Source: Lacihabitans sp. CCS-44 (lineage in GTDB: Bacteria; Bacteroidota; Bacteroidia; Cytophagales; Spirosomataceae). Taken from it: a DNA stretch of 64,000 nt. How positions within the stretch are numbered: position 1 is the first letter of the stretch; every line of letters begins with the position of its first letter. Below, in pieces: positions 43,642 to 51,373 of this stretch. The translations under genes were made by a program, and so were the position numbers. A model generated the notes under the pieces. That model made no database searches and was not told the origin of the DNA. It worked only from the letters and a program-made list of their open reading frames with translations. Location of the stretch: contig NZ_RJUE01000066.1 of NCBI RefSeq assembly GCF_024343735.1, forward strand, positions 124,001-188,000. The letters are read 5' to 3'.

Positions 43642-43818
43642 TTATAAAACAAAGATAAAAAAATAATTATTTCTTCGGAAATTAACACAGAATCTATGTG
43701 CTATGTGTTTAAAAAATAACACCCCCGAAAACATGTCCATTTTTTACCACTAAACTATTCAGCCAAAGCCCAAACTTTGTAAAGAAGAATTATTTAAACC
43801 AATTTAATTTACAAAGAC

Positions 43819-44367
43819 ATGAAACGCAGAAATTTTATTCAGAACACTTTGGTTTATTTGCCCATAGTGCTGGCAACAGGTAAAGCAAATGCAAAAACCC
43901 GAAACAAAAAGGGTTTTAAAGTTGATTCTGGCAAGGATAGATTTAACCAGCCAATAAAATACCGAGGAGTAAATCCAAACGACGTCAAAATATCATCCAA
44001 AGATACCGACGGTCAACTGACGGTATTGGAATATGTGGGTTTTGAGAAGATTGGGCCGCCTCTACACGTACATTATGAGCAAGACGAAATATTCTATGTA
44101 GTTGAAGGCGAATACATTTTTCAGTTAGATTCTGAAAGAATGATCCTCAAAGCTGGAGATACTATATTTTTGCCAAGGGCAGTTCCGCATACATGGATAC
44201 AAGTTTCTGACAAAGGCAAATTGGTGTATTTCCTCCAACCTTCAGGGCAAATGGAGGAGTTTTTTAAGAAAATGAATGAACTCAAAGGCCCACCAACTGA
44301 AGCCCTTATTCAGGAAATTCATCAGGCTCATGGAATGAAAGTAGTCGGCCCACCTATTTCTATCTAA
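43819..44367 (+). CDS. Exported cupin-domain protein
   Basis: 182 residues. The N-terminus (M-K-R-R-N-F-I-Q-N-T then a hydrophobic segment) resembles a Tat signal, with RR then F. The cupin fold follows: P-P-L-H-V-H-Y-E-Q-D-E-I-F-Y-V-V-E-G-E-Y (motif 1 with two His and a Glu), then G-D-T-I-F-L-P-R-A-V-P-H-T-W (motif 2 His). Metal-dependent; substrate unknown. It lies 40 bp before an AraC-family gene, which may regulate it. Confidence 0.85.
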   Translation: MKRRNFIQNTLVYLPIVLATGKANAKTRNKKGFKVDSGKDRFNQPIKYRGVNPNDVKISSKDTDGQLTVLEYVGFEKIGPPLHVHYEQDEIFYVVEGEYIFQLDSERMILKAGDTIFLPRAVPHTWIQVSDKGKLVYFLQPSGQMEEFFKKMNELKGPPTEALIQEIHQAHGMKVVGPPISI

Positions 44368-44374
44368 AAAAAGT

Positions 44375-44382
44375 TAAATTTG
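44375..44382 (+). promoter_or_regulatory. -7 promoter element (TAAATTTG)
   Basis: Exact TAnnTTTG match 25 bp before the AraC-family ATG, without a clear TTG upstream. The AraC gene may thus be transcribed apart from the cupin gene. Confidence 0.35.
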
Positions 44383-44406
44383 ATAATCAATTGAAAATCA
44401 TATCTT

Positions 44407-45237
44407 ATGCCTTTCTTTTATGATTTACAGCCCAGTTTAGCTTTGAAACCTTACGTAAGACTTTATAGGTTTATGCATTTATTGTTTACCGACAGTACTT
44501 TGCCTCCTGCAAAAGCCTATCCACCAAGGCCAGAAGTTACGTTGAGCTTTTATCCGAGAGACACCGAAAAAGTGAGCTACGAAGATGGAAGAAAGCCTTC
44601 ACCTGTACGGTCAGCCCTCATTGGGCAGCAAAATGTGGTCAGTCACAGACATGTAGGCAAAGAGTTTTTGATGGTTCAAGTGGTTTTTCAACCTGGTGGT
44701 TTGTATCGTATGACAGGTATTCCAACTATAGACTTGAACAATCAATATTTCGATGCAGAGGCGGTTTTAGGAAATGAAGTAAGAAACCTAAATCAAAGAC
44801 TTAGTGATATAGAGGATTATCCAAAAATGATTGATTTGGTAGAAGATTTCCTGATAAATATGGTCAGGAAATCTTCTTATGACATCCGACCCATTGATAA
44901 AGTTGGCATAGCCATGCTCGAATCCAAAAACCACTATTCGCTAGATTGGTTGGCAAAAGAATCCTGTTTGAGCTCAAAACAATTTGAACGAAATTTTAAT
45001 GAACGTATAGGTATTAACCCCAAATCCTTTGCCCGAATCATCCGATTCGACAAGGCATTTAGAATGAAAAATGCTTTCCCAAATAAGGATTGGCTAAGTA
45101 TTGCCTTAGATTGCGGTTATTACGACTACCAACATTTGGTAAGAGACTATAAAGAATTCACCGGAATGACTCCCGCAAATTTTTACCTGCAAGACACCCA
45201 ATCGCCGGAAAGGAAGTTTGGAATAGTAGAAGTTTGA
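44407..45237 (+). CDS. AraC-family transcriptional regulator
   Basis: 276 residues. N-terminal sensory region (residues 1-150, A-L-K-P-Y-V-R-L-Y-R-F, G-Q-Q-N-V-V-S-H-R, F-Q-P-G-G-L-Y-R) of the DUF6597/AraC-N type common in Bacteroidota. C-terminal AraC HTH: S-L-D-W-L-A-K-E-S-C-L-S-S-K-Q-F-E-R-N-F-N-E-R-I-G-I-N-P-K and I-A-L-D-C-G-Y-Y-D-Y-Q-H-L-V-R-D-Y-K. Probably regulates the neighbouring cupin gene or itself; the inducer is unknown. Confidence 0.9.
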   Translation: MPFFYDLQPSLALKPYVRLYRFMHLLFTDSTLPPAKAYPPRPEVTLSFYPRDTEKVSYEDGRKPSPVRSALIGQQNVVSHRHVGKEFLMVQVVFQPGGLYRMTGIPTIDLNNQYFDAEAVLGNEVRNLNQRLSDIEDYPKMIDLVEDFLINMVRKSSYDIRPIDKVGIAMLESKNHYSLDWLAKESCLSSKQFERNFNERIGINPKSFARIIRFDKAFRMKNAFPNKDWLSIALDCGYYDYQHLVRDYKEFTGMTPANFYLQDTQSPERKFGIVEV

Positions 45238-45611
45238 AAAGTAAATATCATCAAAAAACCCTACGTATAGTGCAGAAGGAGTTTGAAAATATAAAACTCC
45301 ACCTGTTAACCGCTACAATACCGCTTGAAAAAATGAAGATGTCCGATTATTCAAACACTCATTTGCATACAGAAACTTATAAAGGTAATTTTTGAGAATT
45401 GACATTTGAAAGCTATTTATTCTATTCAAATTGTAAACCTAATTACCTTTGGATATTTGGTCTACCGAAAGTAATTTCTCTGATGAGCAACAAAAATGAA
45501 ACCTAAACACATTTCTAGCAATATATCTCCAAAAAACACAAAAAAACTAATATTCCACCTACCTTTACCAATGGCAATCCTGCCAATATCGCTCTTTTAA
45601 GGTTTAATAGT
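45238..45611 (+). promoter_or_regulatory. Intergenic region with possible promoter
   Basis: 374 bp with no supported gene. TACCTTTG at 45444-45451 is an exact -7 box; TACCTTTA at 45560-45567 is a one-mismatch box closer to the oxygenase start. A 34-codon open frame (45496-45600) ends just before that gene but has no family resemblance and is not called. Confidence 0.35.
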
Positions 45612-46205
45612 ATGCAGAAGGTTTTTGATGCCCTTATTGATGGTTATTTGATTGACAAAGTGGGTATTTCAGAAAACTTTCTGAGTCTGGCATTGTCCAA
45701 AAACCTTAAAGCCAATCTTGTTAAACTTTTTAATGACAACCAACTCATTTCGGCCAAAACTGGCAGTGGAAGTGAGACAAATCTCAACACAGCCGTACGC
45801 TCCGACAAAATTTTTTGGCTAGATAGAATGCATGACAACCAACACGAAAATGCTTTCTTTGACATCATGGATGCTTTTGTGATATTTCTAAATCAAACCT
45901 GCTTCACAGGCATTACAAGCTATGAGTTCCATTACGCCCTATACGAAAAAGGCAGTTTCTACAAAAAACATCTCGACCAATTTAAGTCAAACGCCAGCCG
46001 ACAATTCACGATGATTTTCTATCTAAACACCAATTGGAAACTCGCCGATGGCGGTGAATTGTGCGTTTATTTTCAAGATTCTTCTCAAAAAATTTCCCCT
46101 ACCAACGGCAAAAGCGTATTCTTTAAAAGCAGCGAACTGGAACATGAAGTCCTTCTTAGTCATTCACAAAGAATGAGCATAACTGGCTGGTTTAGGGTGG
46201 ATTAA
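45612..46205 (+). CDS. 2-oxoglutarate/Fe(II)-dependent oxygenase
   Basis: 197 residues. The facial triad of the prolyl-4-hydroxylase-like (2OG-FeII_Oxy_3) fold is visible: H-L-D (Y-K-K-H-L-D-Q-F) and a distal His in L-E-H-E-V-L, with the 2-oxoglutarate-binding Arg in R-M-S-I-T-G-W-F-R. Also R-Q-F-T-M-I-F-Y-L-N in the central strand. The family includes prolyl hydroxylases and DNA/RNA or amino acid oxygenases; the substrate cannot be named. It is not obviously in an operon. Confidence 0.82.
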   Translation: MQKVFDALIDGYLIDKVGISENFLSLALSKNLKANLVKLFNDNQLISAKTGSGSETNLNTAVRSDKIFWLDRMHDNQHENAFFDIMDAFVIFLNQTCFTGITSYEFHYALYEKGSFYKKHLDQFKSNASRQFTMIFYLNTNWKLADGGELCVYFQDSSQKISPTNGKSVFFKSSELEHEVLLSHSQRMSITGWFRVD

Positions 46206-46217
46206 TGTGGAGTGTTT

Positions 46218-46278
46218 AATGGTTATTGGTTGATTACTAGTGGTAGTGTGACACTAAGTAAAGCCGAAGTGGGTTATT
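46218..46278. repeat. Copy of the aroE-downstream repeat
   Basis: GGTTATTGGTTGATTACTAGTGG followed by CTAAGTAAAGCCGAAGTGGG (46254-46273). The latter matches the reverse complement of the first 30-bp unit at 13792 (21 of 25 positions). Both copies lie just after a gene's stop and have the same orientation relative to that gene. Confidence 0.6.
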
Positions 46279-46359
46279 TGGGTGGTCTGTAATTATTTTT
46301 TACTTTTTCGAATACAGTCCTCTTCGATTTTTACTTTTTCACAGGTTCTATAACCTTTC

Positions 46360-47310
46360 TTAATTCAATTTTGCATTTTCAGTATCCGATAGCTTGTTGA
46401 GATCTAAAAGGTAATAATCCTCCTGCGGCTCTACCATTGGCAAAAACTTCTTGCCTATTTCTATTTCATTGTATAAAAACGACCTTCGGCTGTAAATAGG
46501 GTCGGCAAATGTATCGTTGGTTCCTTCAACGGCCACTAAAATCTCGGCATCGGCAGCTTGCAAACTATCCAAAGTTTCACCAAAAAGTACGCTCTTCTCT
46601 GTAATGGGATGCACCAAAGTCCAGGCCATGGCAAAAAATTTCACCTTACTTCTCTCTAAATCTAAGCCATAATATTTTCGTTTTACAAATCCATCAACGG
46701 TTTCGTTTCTTGAAAAAATCACACTCGCTTCTACATTAATCAATTGATTACTTTTTTCATTAGCCAAACGAATCATGAGGCCATTAATATCCAAATATGG
46801 TGCAATTATAGCTCTTTCAGAATATTGAATGCGAGGAATTGGTTTCGAAAATCTACCATAAAGCAGACCCGTAAGAACCGAAAAAGACAATAGACCCATA
46901 AATGCTTCCACAGAAGCTATGATGTTGGTAATGTAACCCACAGGACTGACCCTGCCATAGCCCACCGTAGTGAGCGTCTGACTCGAAAAGAAAAATGCTT
47001 CCCAAAAATCCGATAAGCCATGGTCCTTGTTTACTCCCATGAGGTTTTCAATACCAATGAGGTAGTAAACAATACCAAAAGAAAGATTGACCGTCAAATA
47101 AAAACCCAAAGACATGAACGCAAATTTGCCCCACGACATCGTAATGAGCTTATGGTAAAGATTTACACGGGCTTCAAAGGACTGTCCGATTTTTTTGACG
47201 TTAAAATTGCCTTCATTATTAACCAAACGTGCTGAAGTTGAAGTTGCCGTGGTTCCAAATCCAGTATCTTCTCTTTGTTTCTCTTTTTCTACTAGGTCTA
47301 TTTTCTTCAT
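46360..47310 (-). CDS. Inward-rectifier-type (Kir) potassium channel
   Basis: 316 residues. Two transmembrane helices flank a pore loop with the selectivity filter T115-V-G-Y-G-R120. The preceding segment resembles the slide helix and pore of KirBac channels (F-W-E-A-F-F-F-S-S-Q-T-L). A long cytoplasmic C-terminal domain (F-S-K-P-I-P-R-I-Q-Y-S-E-R) of about 150 residues with immunoglobulin-like strands is the Kir-type gating domain. Member of the prokaryotic Kir family; conducts K+ inward. The intergenic region downstream holds two copies of TTTTTACTTTTTC (46297-46309 and 46328-46340). Confidence 0.88.
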   Translation of the reverse strand: MKKIDLVEKEKQREDTGFGTTATSTSARLVNNEGNFNVKKIGQSFEARVNLYHKLITMSWGKFAFMSLGFYLTVNLSFGIVYYLIGIENLMGVNKDHGLSDFWEAFFFSSQTLTTVGYGRVSPVGYITNIIASVEAFMGLLSFSVLTGLLYGRFSKPIPRIQYSERAIIAPYLDINGLMIRLANEKSNQLINVEASVIFSRNETVDGFVKRKYYGLDLERSKVKFFAMAWTLVHPITEKSVLFGETLDSLQAADAEILVAVEGTNDTFADPIYSRRSFLYNEIEIGKKFLPMVEPQEDYYLLDLNKLSDTENAKLN

Positions 47311-47440
47311 ATATATTTAATGCAATGGCTTTAAGATGAAATCCATTCGGGGCTGGTATATTGCCAAAAAAGGAAATGCTTTTTTTTCAAATGGATTATT
47401 TGCGTATAGTTTGACCAACAAATAACTCGACAATTAAGTT

Positions 47441-48925
47441 TTATAAAACCTCTAGATGCTCAATTACCCATCGAACAGCCTCTGCTTTGGAATTGATTTC
47501 CAACTTATTATAAATGTTTTTGATATGCGTCCGAACAGTATGTGGACTTATGAACATGGCATCAGAAATTTCTTGATAAGAAAAGCCATTTGCAAATGCT
47601 TTGAGAATTTCAGTTTCGCGTTTTGACAATTGCAAAACATGTTGTGATTTTGGCTGTGAAATTGGTTCTGTCAAAACTTCAACTTTTCCTGCAGACTCTT
47701 GTTCTATTTTTGATTTATAGTTTTTAGAAAGCTCCAAAAATAAGCCTATCGTAATGAAAAGTACATTCCAGATAGAACTTACAGAGTACAAAAACGGCAA
47801 AGTTACCCAACTATCGTGCAAAAAAACTGCGGCAAACCTTGGAACAACATAACTAAGCCAACCCGGCAAAATTGCGATGAGCATCCATGCAGAAAAAGGT
47901 TTTTCACGCCACGTTTTTAAGATCAAAGCCAGCATGAATATATTGAGTAGTAAAGCACCTAAGCGAGTAAATGAGCCAATATCTACTATTTGGTTGTGAC
48001 AAAGATAAACCTCCCAAAGAGGAGAAAAAAACATCAAAAAAACCTGTATTAAACACACCGAAATAAGAATATTATAGGTCAAGACCCAAGAAGATTTATT
48101 CAAAAAATAAAGCCTATAAATAGACCACACAAAGTAGAAATTGAATAACTGAAAACCATAATAAATAAGATACTGAAAGTTGAAATATGGATTTTCAAAA
48201 AAGAGTTCCGAGTATTTCTGACCGAAAAGATAACCCTCTAAGTATAAATACAAAAAGAGAAATGAAATATTGGATAAAGAAAAAAAGAGAAATACTCGGA
48301 CTTTAAAAAAAATAAAAATCAGTATATTCAGAATTATCAAAATAGTCATAAACCCCAACATAAGCCCATTGTAGAGGTTTTCTGAATCTCTGAACTCATC
48401 AAGGCCTCGTTGATCCAAGAACCTAATCGGAAATTTTACGGGGTTAAACTTTGAGATGCCCGATACATATATTTGGTAAACATTGTCTTTCTCCAAAACT
48501 ATCGGGACAGTTAAAAGTCTGAGCGAATTTGGCCTTAAAAGTGTTCCCTTCATGATGGTTTGAGAACCAGAAATTATCTTTCCCTTTTGAAAAACATAGA
48601 CATTGATTTCGTCAAAAACCGGATTGTGAATTTGAAGAAAAAGCTGCTGATTTTTACTAGACTTTGCATTCAATTTTATCCAACCTCTAAACTTCCCCCA
48701 GCCTAGATCAGGAATCACTTTTTCTGATATTGGAAGATTCGATAGCTTATCTATTTGGCAAGAATTTATTTTAAACGTTGTATCTATCAAATATGCCACC
48801 TCTCCAGTGTACTTTAAAGTTCCTCGAAAATCTCGAAATTCAAATACTTTTTGTGCGTCAGTCATTGACGACAAAAAGAACATCCAAAAAAATAAAATAA
48901 TCTTAAAAAACTTCATTAAAGGCAT
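47441..48925 (-). CDS. Membrane-tethered 7TMR-DISM receptor with LuxR-type DNA-binding domain
   Basis: 494 residues; ATG 48914-48916 is an alternative start. A signal peptide (S-S-M-T-D-A-Q), then an extracytoplasmic 7TMR-DISMED2-like sensory domain (about 25-180, W-I-K-L-N-A and L-F-L-Q-I-H-N-P). About seven hydrophobic segments follow (about 185-390), as in the 7TMR-DISM family. A soluble linker leads to a C-terminal LuxR/GerE HTH (L-S-K-R-E-T-E-I-L-K-A-F-A-N-G-F-S-Y-Q-E-I, then H-T-V-R-T-H-I-K-N-I-Y-N-K-L) in the last 65 residues. There is no kinase or phosphorelay domain, so this is a one-component membrane-bound regulator. Ligand and targets unknown. Confidence 0.85.
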   Translation of the reverse strand: MPLMKFFKIILFFWMFFLSSMTDAQKVFEFRDFRGTLKYTGEVAYLIDTTFKINSCQIDKLSNLPISEKVIPDLGWGKFRGWIKLNAKSSKNQQLFLQIHNPVFDEINVYVFQKGKIISGSQTIMKGTLLRPNSLRLLTVPIVLEKDNVYQIYVSGISKFNPVKFPIRFLDQRGLDEFRDSENLYNGLMLGFMTILIILNILIFIFFKVRVFLFFSLSNISFLFLYLYLEGYLFGQKYSELFFENPYFNFQYLIYYGFQLFNFYFVWSIYRLYFLNKSSWVLTYNILISVCLIQVFLMFFSPLWEVYLCHNQIVDIGSFTRLGALLLNIFMLALILKTWREKPFSAWMLIAILPGWLSYVVPRFAAVFLHDSWVTLPFLYSVSSIWNVLFITIGLFLELSKNYKSKIEQESAGKVEVLTEPISQPKSQHVLQLSKRETEILKAFANGFSYQEISDAMFISPHTVRTHIKNIYNKLEINSKAEAVRWVIEHLEVL

Positions 48926-49041
48926 TAATTGAGATTTTTTCGACTAAAATACCGCATTTGAGGTATTGACAAAAGGTCATTCCGTGAGTTCTTTTGTAAT
49001 ACAATTTTAATTGAAAATTTTCAGATTCAAATCATTCACTC

Positions 49042-49293
49042 ATGCAATTCAACGAGGATTTTATATTACGGCAAGGCTTAGAATTGGTGGGCGAAGATTC
49101 TGAAATAAAGATTTTTTTGGATGAATATGGATGGTATTTAAAACTAAAAAACATAAAAGAGCCGGGCAGTTTGAAGGCAAAGTTTATAACGGCTTTGTTC
49201 TTTTCAAAACACCTCGATAGGATAAAAAAACCACCTCATTGGAAACTCAAAATGTGGGCAAAAGTGGGCAAATTTTTAGGTTACAGAATTTAA
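49042..49293 (+). CDS. Small hypothetical protein
   Basis: 83 residues, basic (many Lys), with W-Y-L-K-L-K-N-I-K and H-W-K-L-K-M-W-A-K. No signal peptide or membrane segment is seen and the family is not recognised. It is followed after 11 bp by the lipocalin-like gene, so it may share its transcript. Confidence 0.5.
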   Translation: MQFNEDFILRQGLELVGEDSEIKIFLDEYGWYLKLKNIKEPGSLKAKFITALFFSKHLDRIKKPPHWKLKMWAKVGKFLGYRI

Positions 49294-49304
49294 ACTTTTT
49301 AGGC

Positions 49305-50342
49305 ATGAAAAAATTAATTTTTCTTTACTTTATTTCGGTAAATATTTTTGCCCAAATAAGCTCAAAAATACCCACATCCAAAACCAATCTTATGGGTATA
49401 TGGATAAACAAAGACTTTGGTTATGACATGAAACTTCAACTCAACGATAGCGGGGAAGGTCTTTTTGAGGACGAAAACATCAGTTATAAGATAGTAGGCA
49501 GTAAAATAAACATAAAGTTTAAGGAAGAAACGATTGCCTACAATTTTAAACTTTCAGAAAATACCCTAACGCTTTCTGGTGGAGATTTAGACAATCCTAC
49601 GATTTTTTTTAAGAACGGTTCTTCGTCATCACCTAGCTCAAAAAGCAACCTTTCAACAACAAATACCAAAAGTCAAGATGAAAAAAGTTCAAAGGCCGAA
49701 AAATTGATTGGAAAATGGACCACCGAAGGTGCTGACATAGAATTTAAAACCAATGGCAAAGGAATTTACAATGGTAATCCATTCACTTACTCTATAAATG
49801 GTAACACCCTTACCAGTACCGACAACACAGGTACAAACACCTTTTTCTTTATGTTTTTGGGCGAATCGCTCTCTTTGAGCGGAGCTGGCATTAACGTAGT
49901 TTTAACCAGAGGACATAAAGGATACAAAGCCGAAATTTCGAAGAATTCAACAGAAAACAAAATAGTAGATAATAATTACGTCAGTGGAGGAATAGACCAG
50001 AGCATTTTGGGCAAATGGTGCTGGGTAAAAGCCTCAGGAAACATGCAAGCGAGTAGTTCGAGTAACAAATGTATCAATATAAGCGGCAATGGAACATATA
50101 CATACGCCGCCGAAGGCTCTATAAGTGGCTATGGAGGAGGTTATTACGGTGGCTCAAGTAGCCAAAGTACCGACAGCGGCACTTGGAAAGTAGTAGGCAA
50201 CAAAATTCATGTCAATTCTCGTTCTCAGGGATTCCAGATTTTATCGTTTGAAAAGCGAAACCACCCAAAAAACGGCGATCCAATGATAGTAATAGATGGA
50301 GATACTTACGTAACTTACAACCAAAGGCCAGCTTGGCGATAA
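49305..50342 (+). CDS. Secreted lipocalin-like repeat protein
   Basis: About 345 residues from ATG 49305 (an upstream in-frame ATG at 49239 is inside the previous gene). Signal peptide ends in I-F-A-Q. Three copies of a short beta-rich module can be seen, each starting G-x-W (M-G-I-W-I-N-K, I-G-K-W-T-T-E-G, L-G-K-W-C-W) and containing G-x-G-x-Y/F and N-x-L-T-L/I, as in the lipocalin-like/DUF5640 family. Ser/Lys-rich linkers separate them. The last has a Gly/Tyr run (G-Y-G-G-G-Y-Y-G-G). Ligand unknown. Confidence 0.65.
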   Translation: MKKLIFLYFISVNIFAQISSKIPTSKTNLMGIWINKDFGYDMKLQLNDSGEGLFEDENISYKIVGSKINIKFKEETIAYNFKLSENTLTLSGGDLDNPTIFFKNGSSSSPSSKSNLSTTNTKSQDEKSSKAEKLIGKWTTEGADIEFKTNGKGIYNGNPFTYSINGNTLTSTDNTGTNTFFFMFLGESLSLSGAGINVVLTRGHKGYKAEISKNSTENKIVDNNYVSGGIDQSILGKWCWVKASGNMQASSSSNKCINISGNGTYTYAAEGSISGYGGGYYGGSSSQSTDSGTWKVVGNKIHVNSRSQGFQILSFEKRNHPKNGDPMIVIDGDTYVTYNQRPAWR

Positions 50343-50351
50343 ACTAACACC

Positions 50352-50804
50352 ATGAACAAAGAAGAATTAAAAGCCCGATTACAAAAAAACCTTTATAAAA
50401 AGCCAGGATTTTGGGAGAAAAACTTTCCGAAAGTTTTCACTTGGATTGGAACCTTACTCTTGGTAATTGGCCTAGGGATTGGTTGTTACAACTTCTATTT
50501 TATTCAAAATGCCACAAAAACCAAAGGTGTGGTTTTAAGGCTTGATGGAGGAGCATATAGACAAGGCTATGCCCCTGTTGTAGAGTTTTTAGACAAAAGT
50601 CAGCAAGCTCATCTACACTATCACATGGTCTTTAGTAGACCTCCCCAATATCAGGTGGGCGAATATGTAGATATTTATTATAAAAGTGATGACCCAGAAA
50701 ATGCCAGCATGGGGTATTCTTGGTTTCCAATCCTTATTTTAGGCGGTATTGGTTTAGTATTTATATTTTTCGGTATTATATTTCAAAAAGCATTTAAACT
50801 ATGA
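50352..50804 (+). CDS. DUF3592 membrane protein
   Basis: 150 residues with two membrane helices (about 27-50 and 120-145). The loop between has the DUF3592 pattern: a G-V-V-L-R-L-D-G start, A-P-V-V-E-F, and Y-Q-V-G-E-Y-V-D-I-Y-Y. Function unknown. Its stop overlaps the next gene's ATG by 4 bp. Confidence 0.8.
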   Translation: MNKEELKARLQKNLYKKPGFWEKNFPKVFTWIGTLLLVIGLGIGCYNFYFIQNATKTKGVVLRLDGGAYRQGYAPVVEFLDKSQQAHLHYHMVFSRPPQYQVGEYVDIYYKSDDPENASMGYSWFPILILGGIGLVFIFFGIIFQKAFKL

Positions 50805-51220
50805 AAACTCTTGTTATCAAATTATTAGTATTAGGTTTATACTTAATCAGCAGTGTTACCTTTGGCCAAATCACACCAAAAAGTACAGCAGAAAAATTCT
50901 TCAAAGAATACCAAAATTTGGGTGTAACCAAATCGATTGATAACCTCTATGCTTCCAACAAATGGATGGAGTTTTCGGCAGATGCAGTCTCTGGACTAAA
51001 AACACAATTGGATGCCCTTACCCTAGATTTTGTAGGAAAATTCTATGGTTATGAACTCATAAAAGAGCAGAAAATTGGAGAAAACTACATTTTCTTGACT
51101 TATGTGGGCCGATATGACCGCCAGCCTATTCGCTTTGATTTTGAATTTTACAAACCAAATACGACTTGGCAAATCCACAGTTTTTCTTTTGACGATAAAT
51201 TTGGAGAGGACTTGAAATGA
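50801..51220 (+). CDS. Secreted hypothetical protein
   Basis: 139 residues. Signal peptide ends V-T-F-G-Q. The mature part has a cystatin/NTF2-like look: S-T-A-E-K-F-F-K-E-Y-Q-N-L-G, a central T-L-D-F-V-G-K-F, and a C-terminal beta segment with F-E-F-Y-K-P-N-T-T-W. Similar short proteins of the DUF4019/DUF3887 type exist in Bacteroidota, but identity is not certain. Coupled to the DUF3592 gene. Confidence 0.6.
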   Translation: MKTLVIKLLVLGLYLISSVTFGQITPKSTAEKFFKEYQNLGVTKSIDNLYASNKWMEFSADAVSGLKTQLDALTLDFVGKFYGYELIKEQKIGENYIFLTYVGRYDRQPIRFDFEFYKPNTTWQIHSFSFDDKFGEDLK

Positions 51221-51373
51221 TTCTATTTTTTCAATAATTAAAAAAGCACAAATTCGAAGACCGAAAGAAGTTTTTTGCCTTTTTATAAATTTCATACATT
51301 CTTTTTTTTAAGCAGCGAAATAATACTTATATTCGTAATCGCTTATATACTAATTAATTAACTAACCTAAAGC

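Larger units (their letters stand above)
42330..43700 (+). mobile_element. IS110-family insertion sequence (ends approximate)
   Basis: One complete transposase gene flanked by noncoding DNA: about 245 bp upstream of the ATG and about 90 bp after the stop. IS110-family elements lack terminal inverted repeats and usually leave no target duplication, so exact ends cannot be read here. They were placed where the flanking dispersed repeat stops on the left and resumes on the right. The longer upstream noncoding segment is the expected place of the guide (bridge) RNA in IS110-group elements. Confidence 0.6.

Noticed and set aside
45496-45600. 34-codon frame before the 2OG oxygenase
   Set aside because: No ribosome-binding site or similarity; it contains the putative -7 box of the next gene.
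49239-49304. Longer N-terminus of the lipocalin-like protein
   Set aside because: It would overlap the preceding gene and put 22 residues ahead of a good signal peptide.
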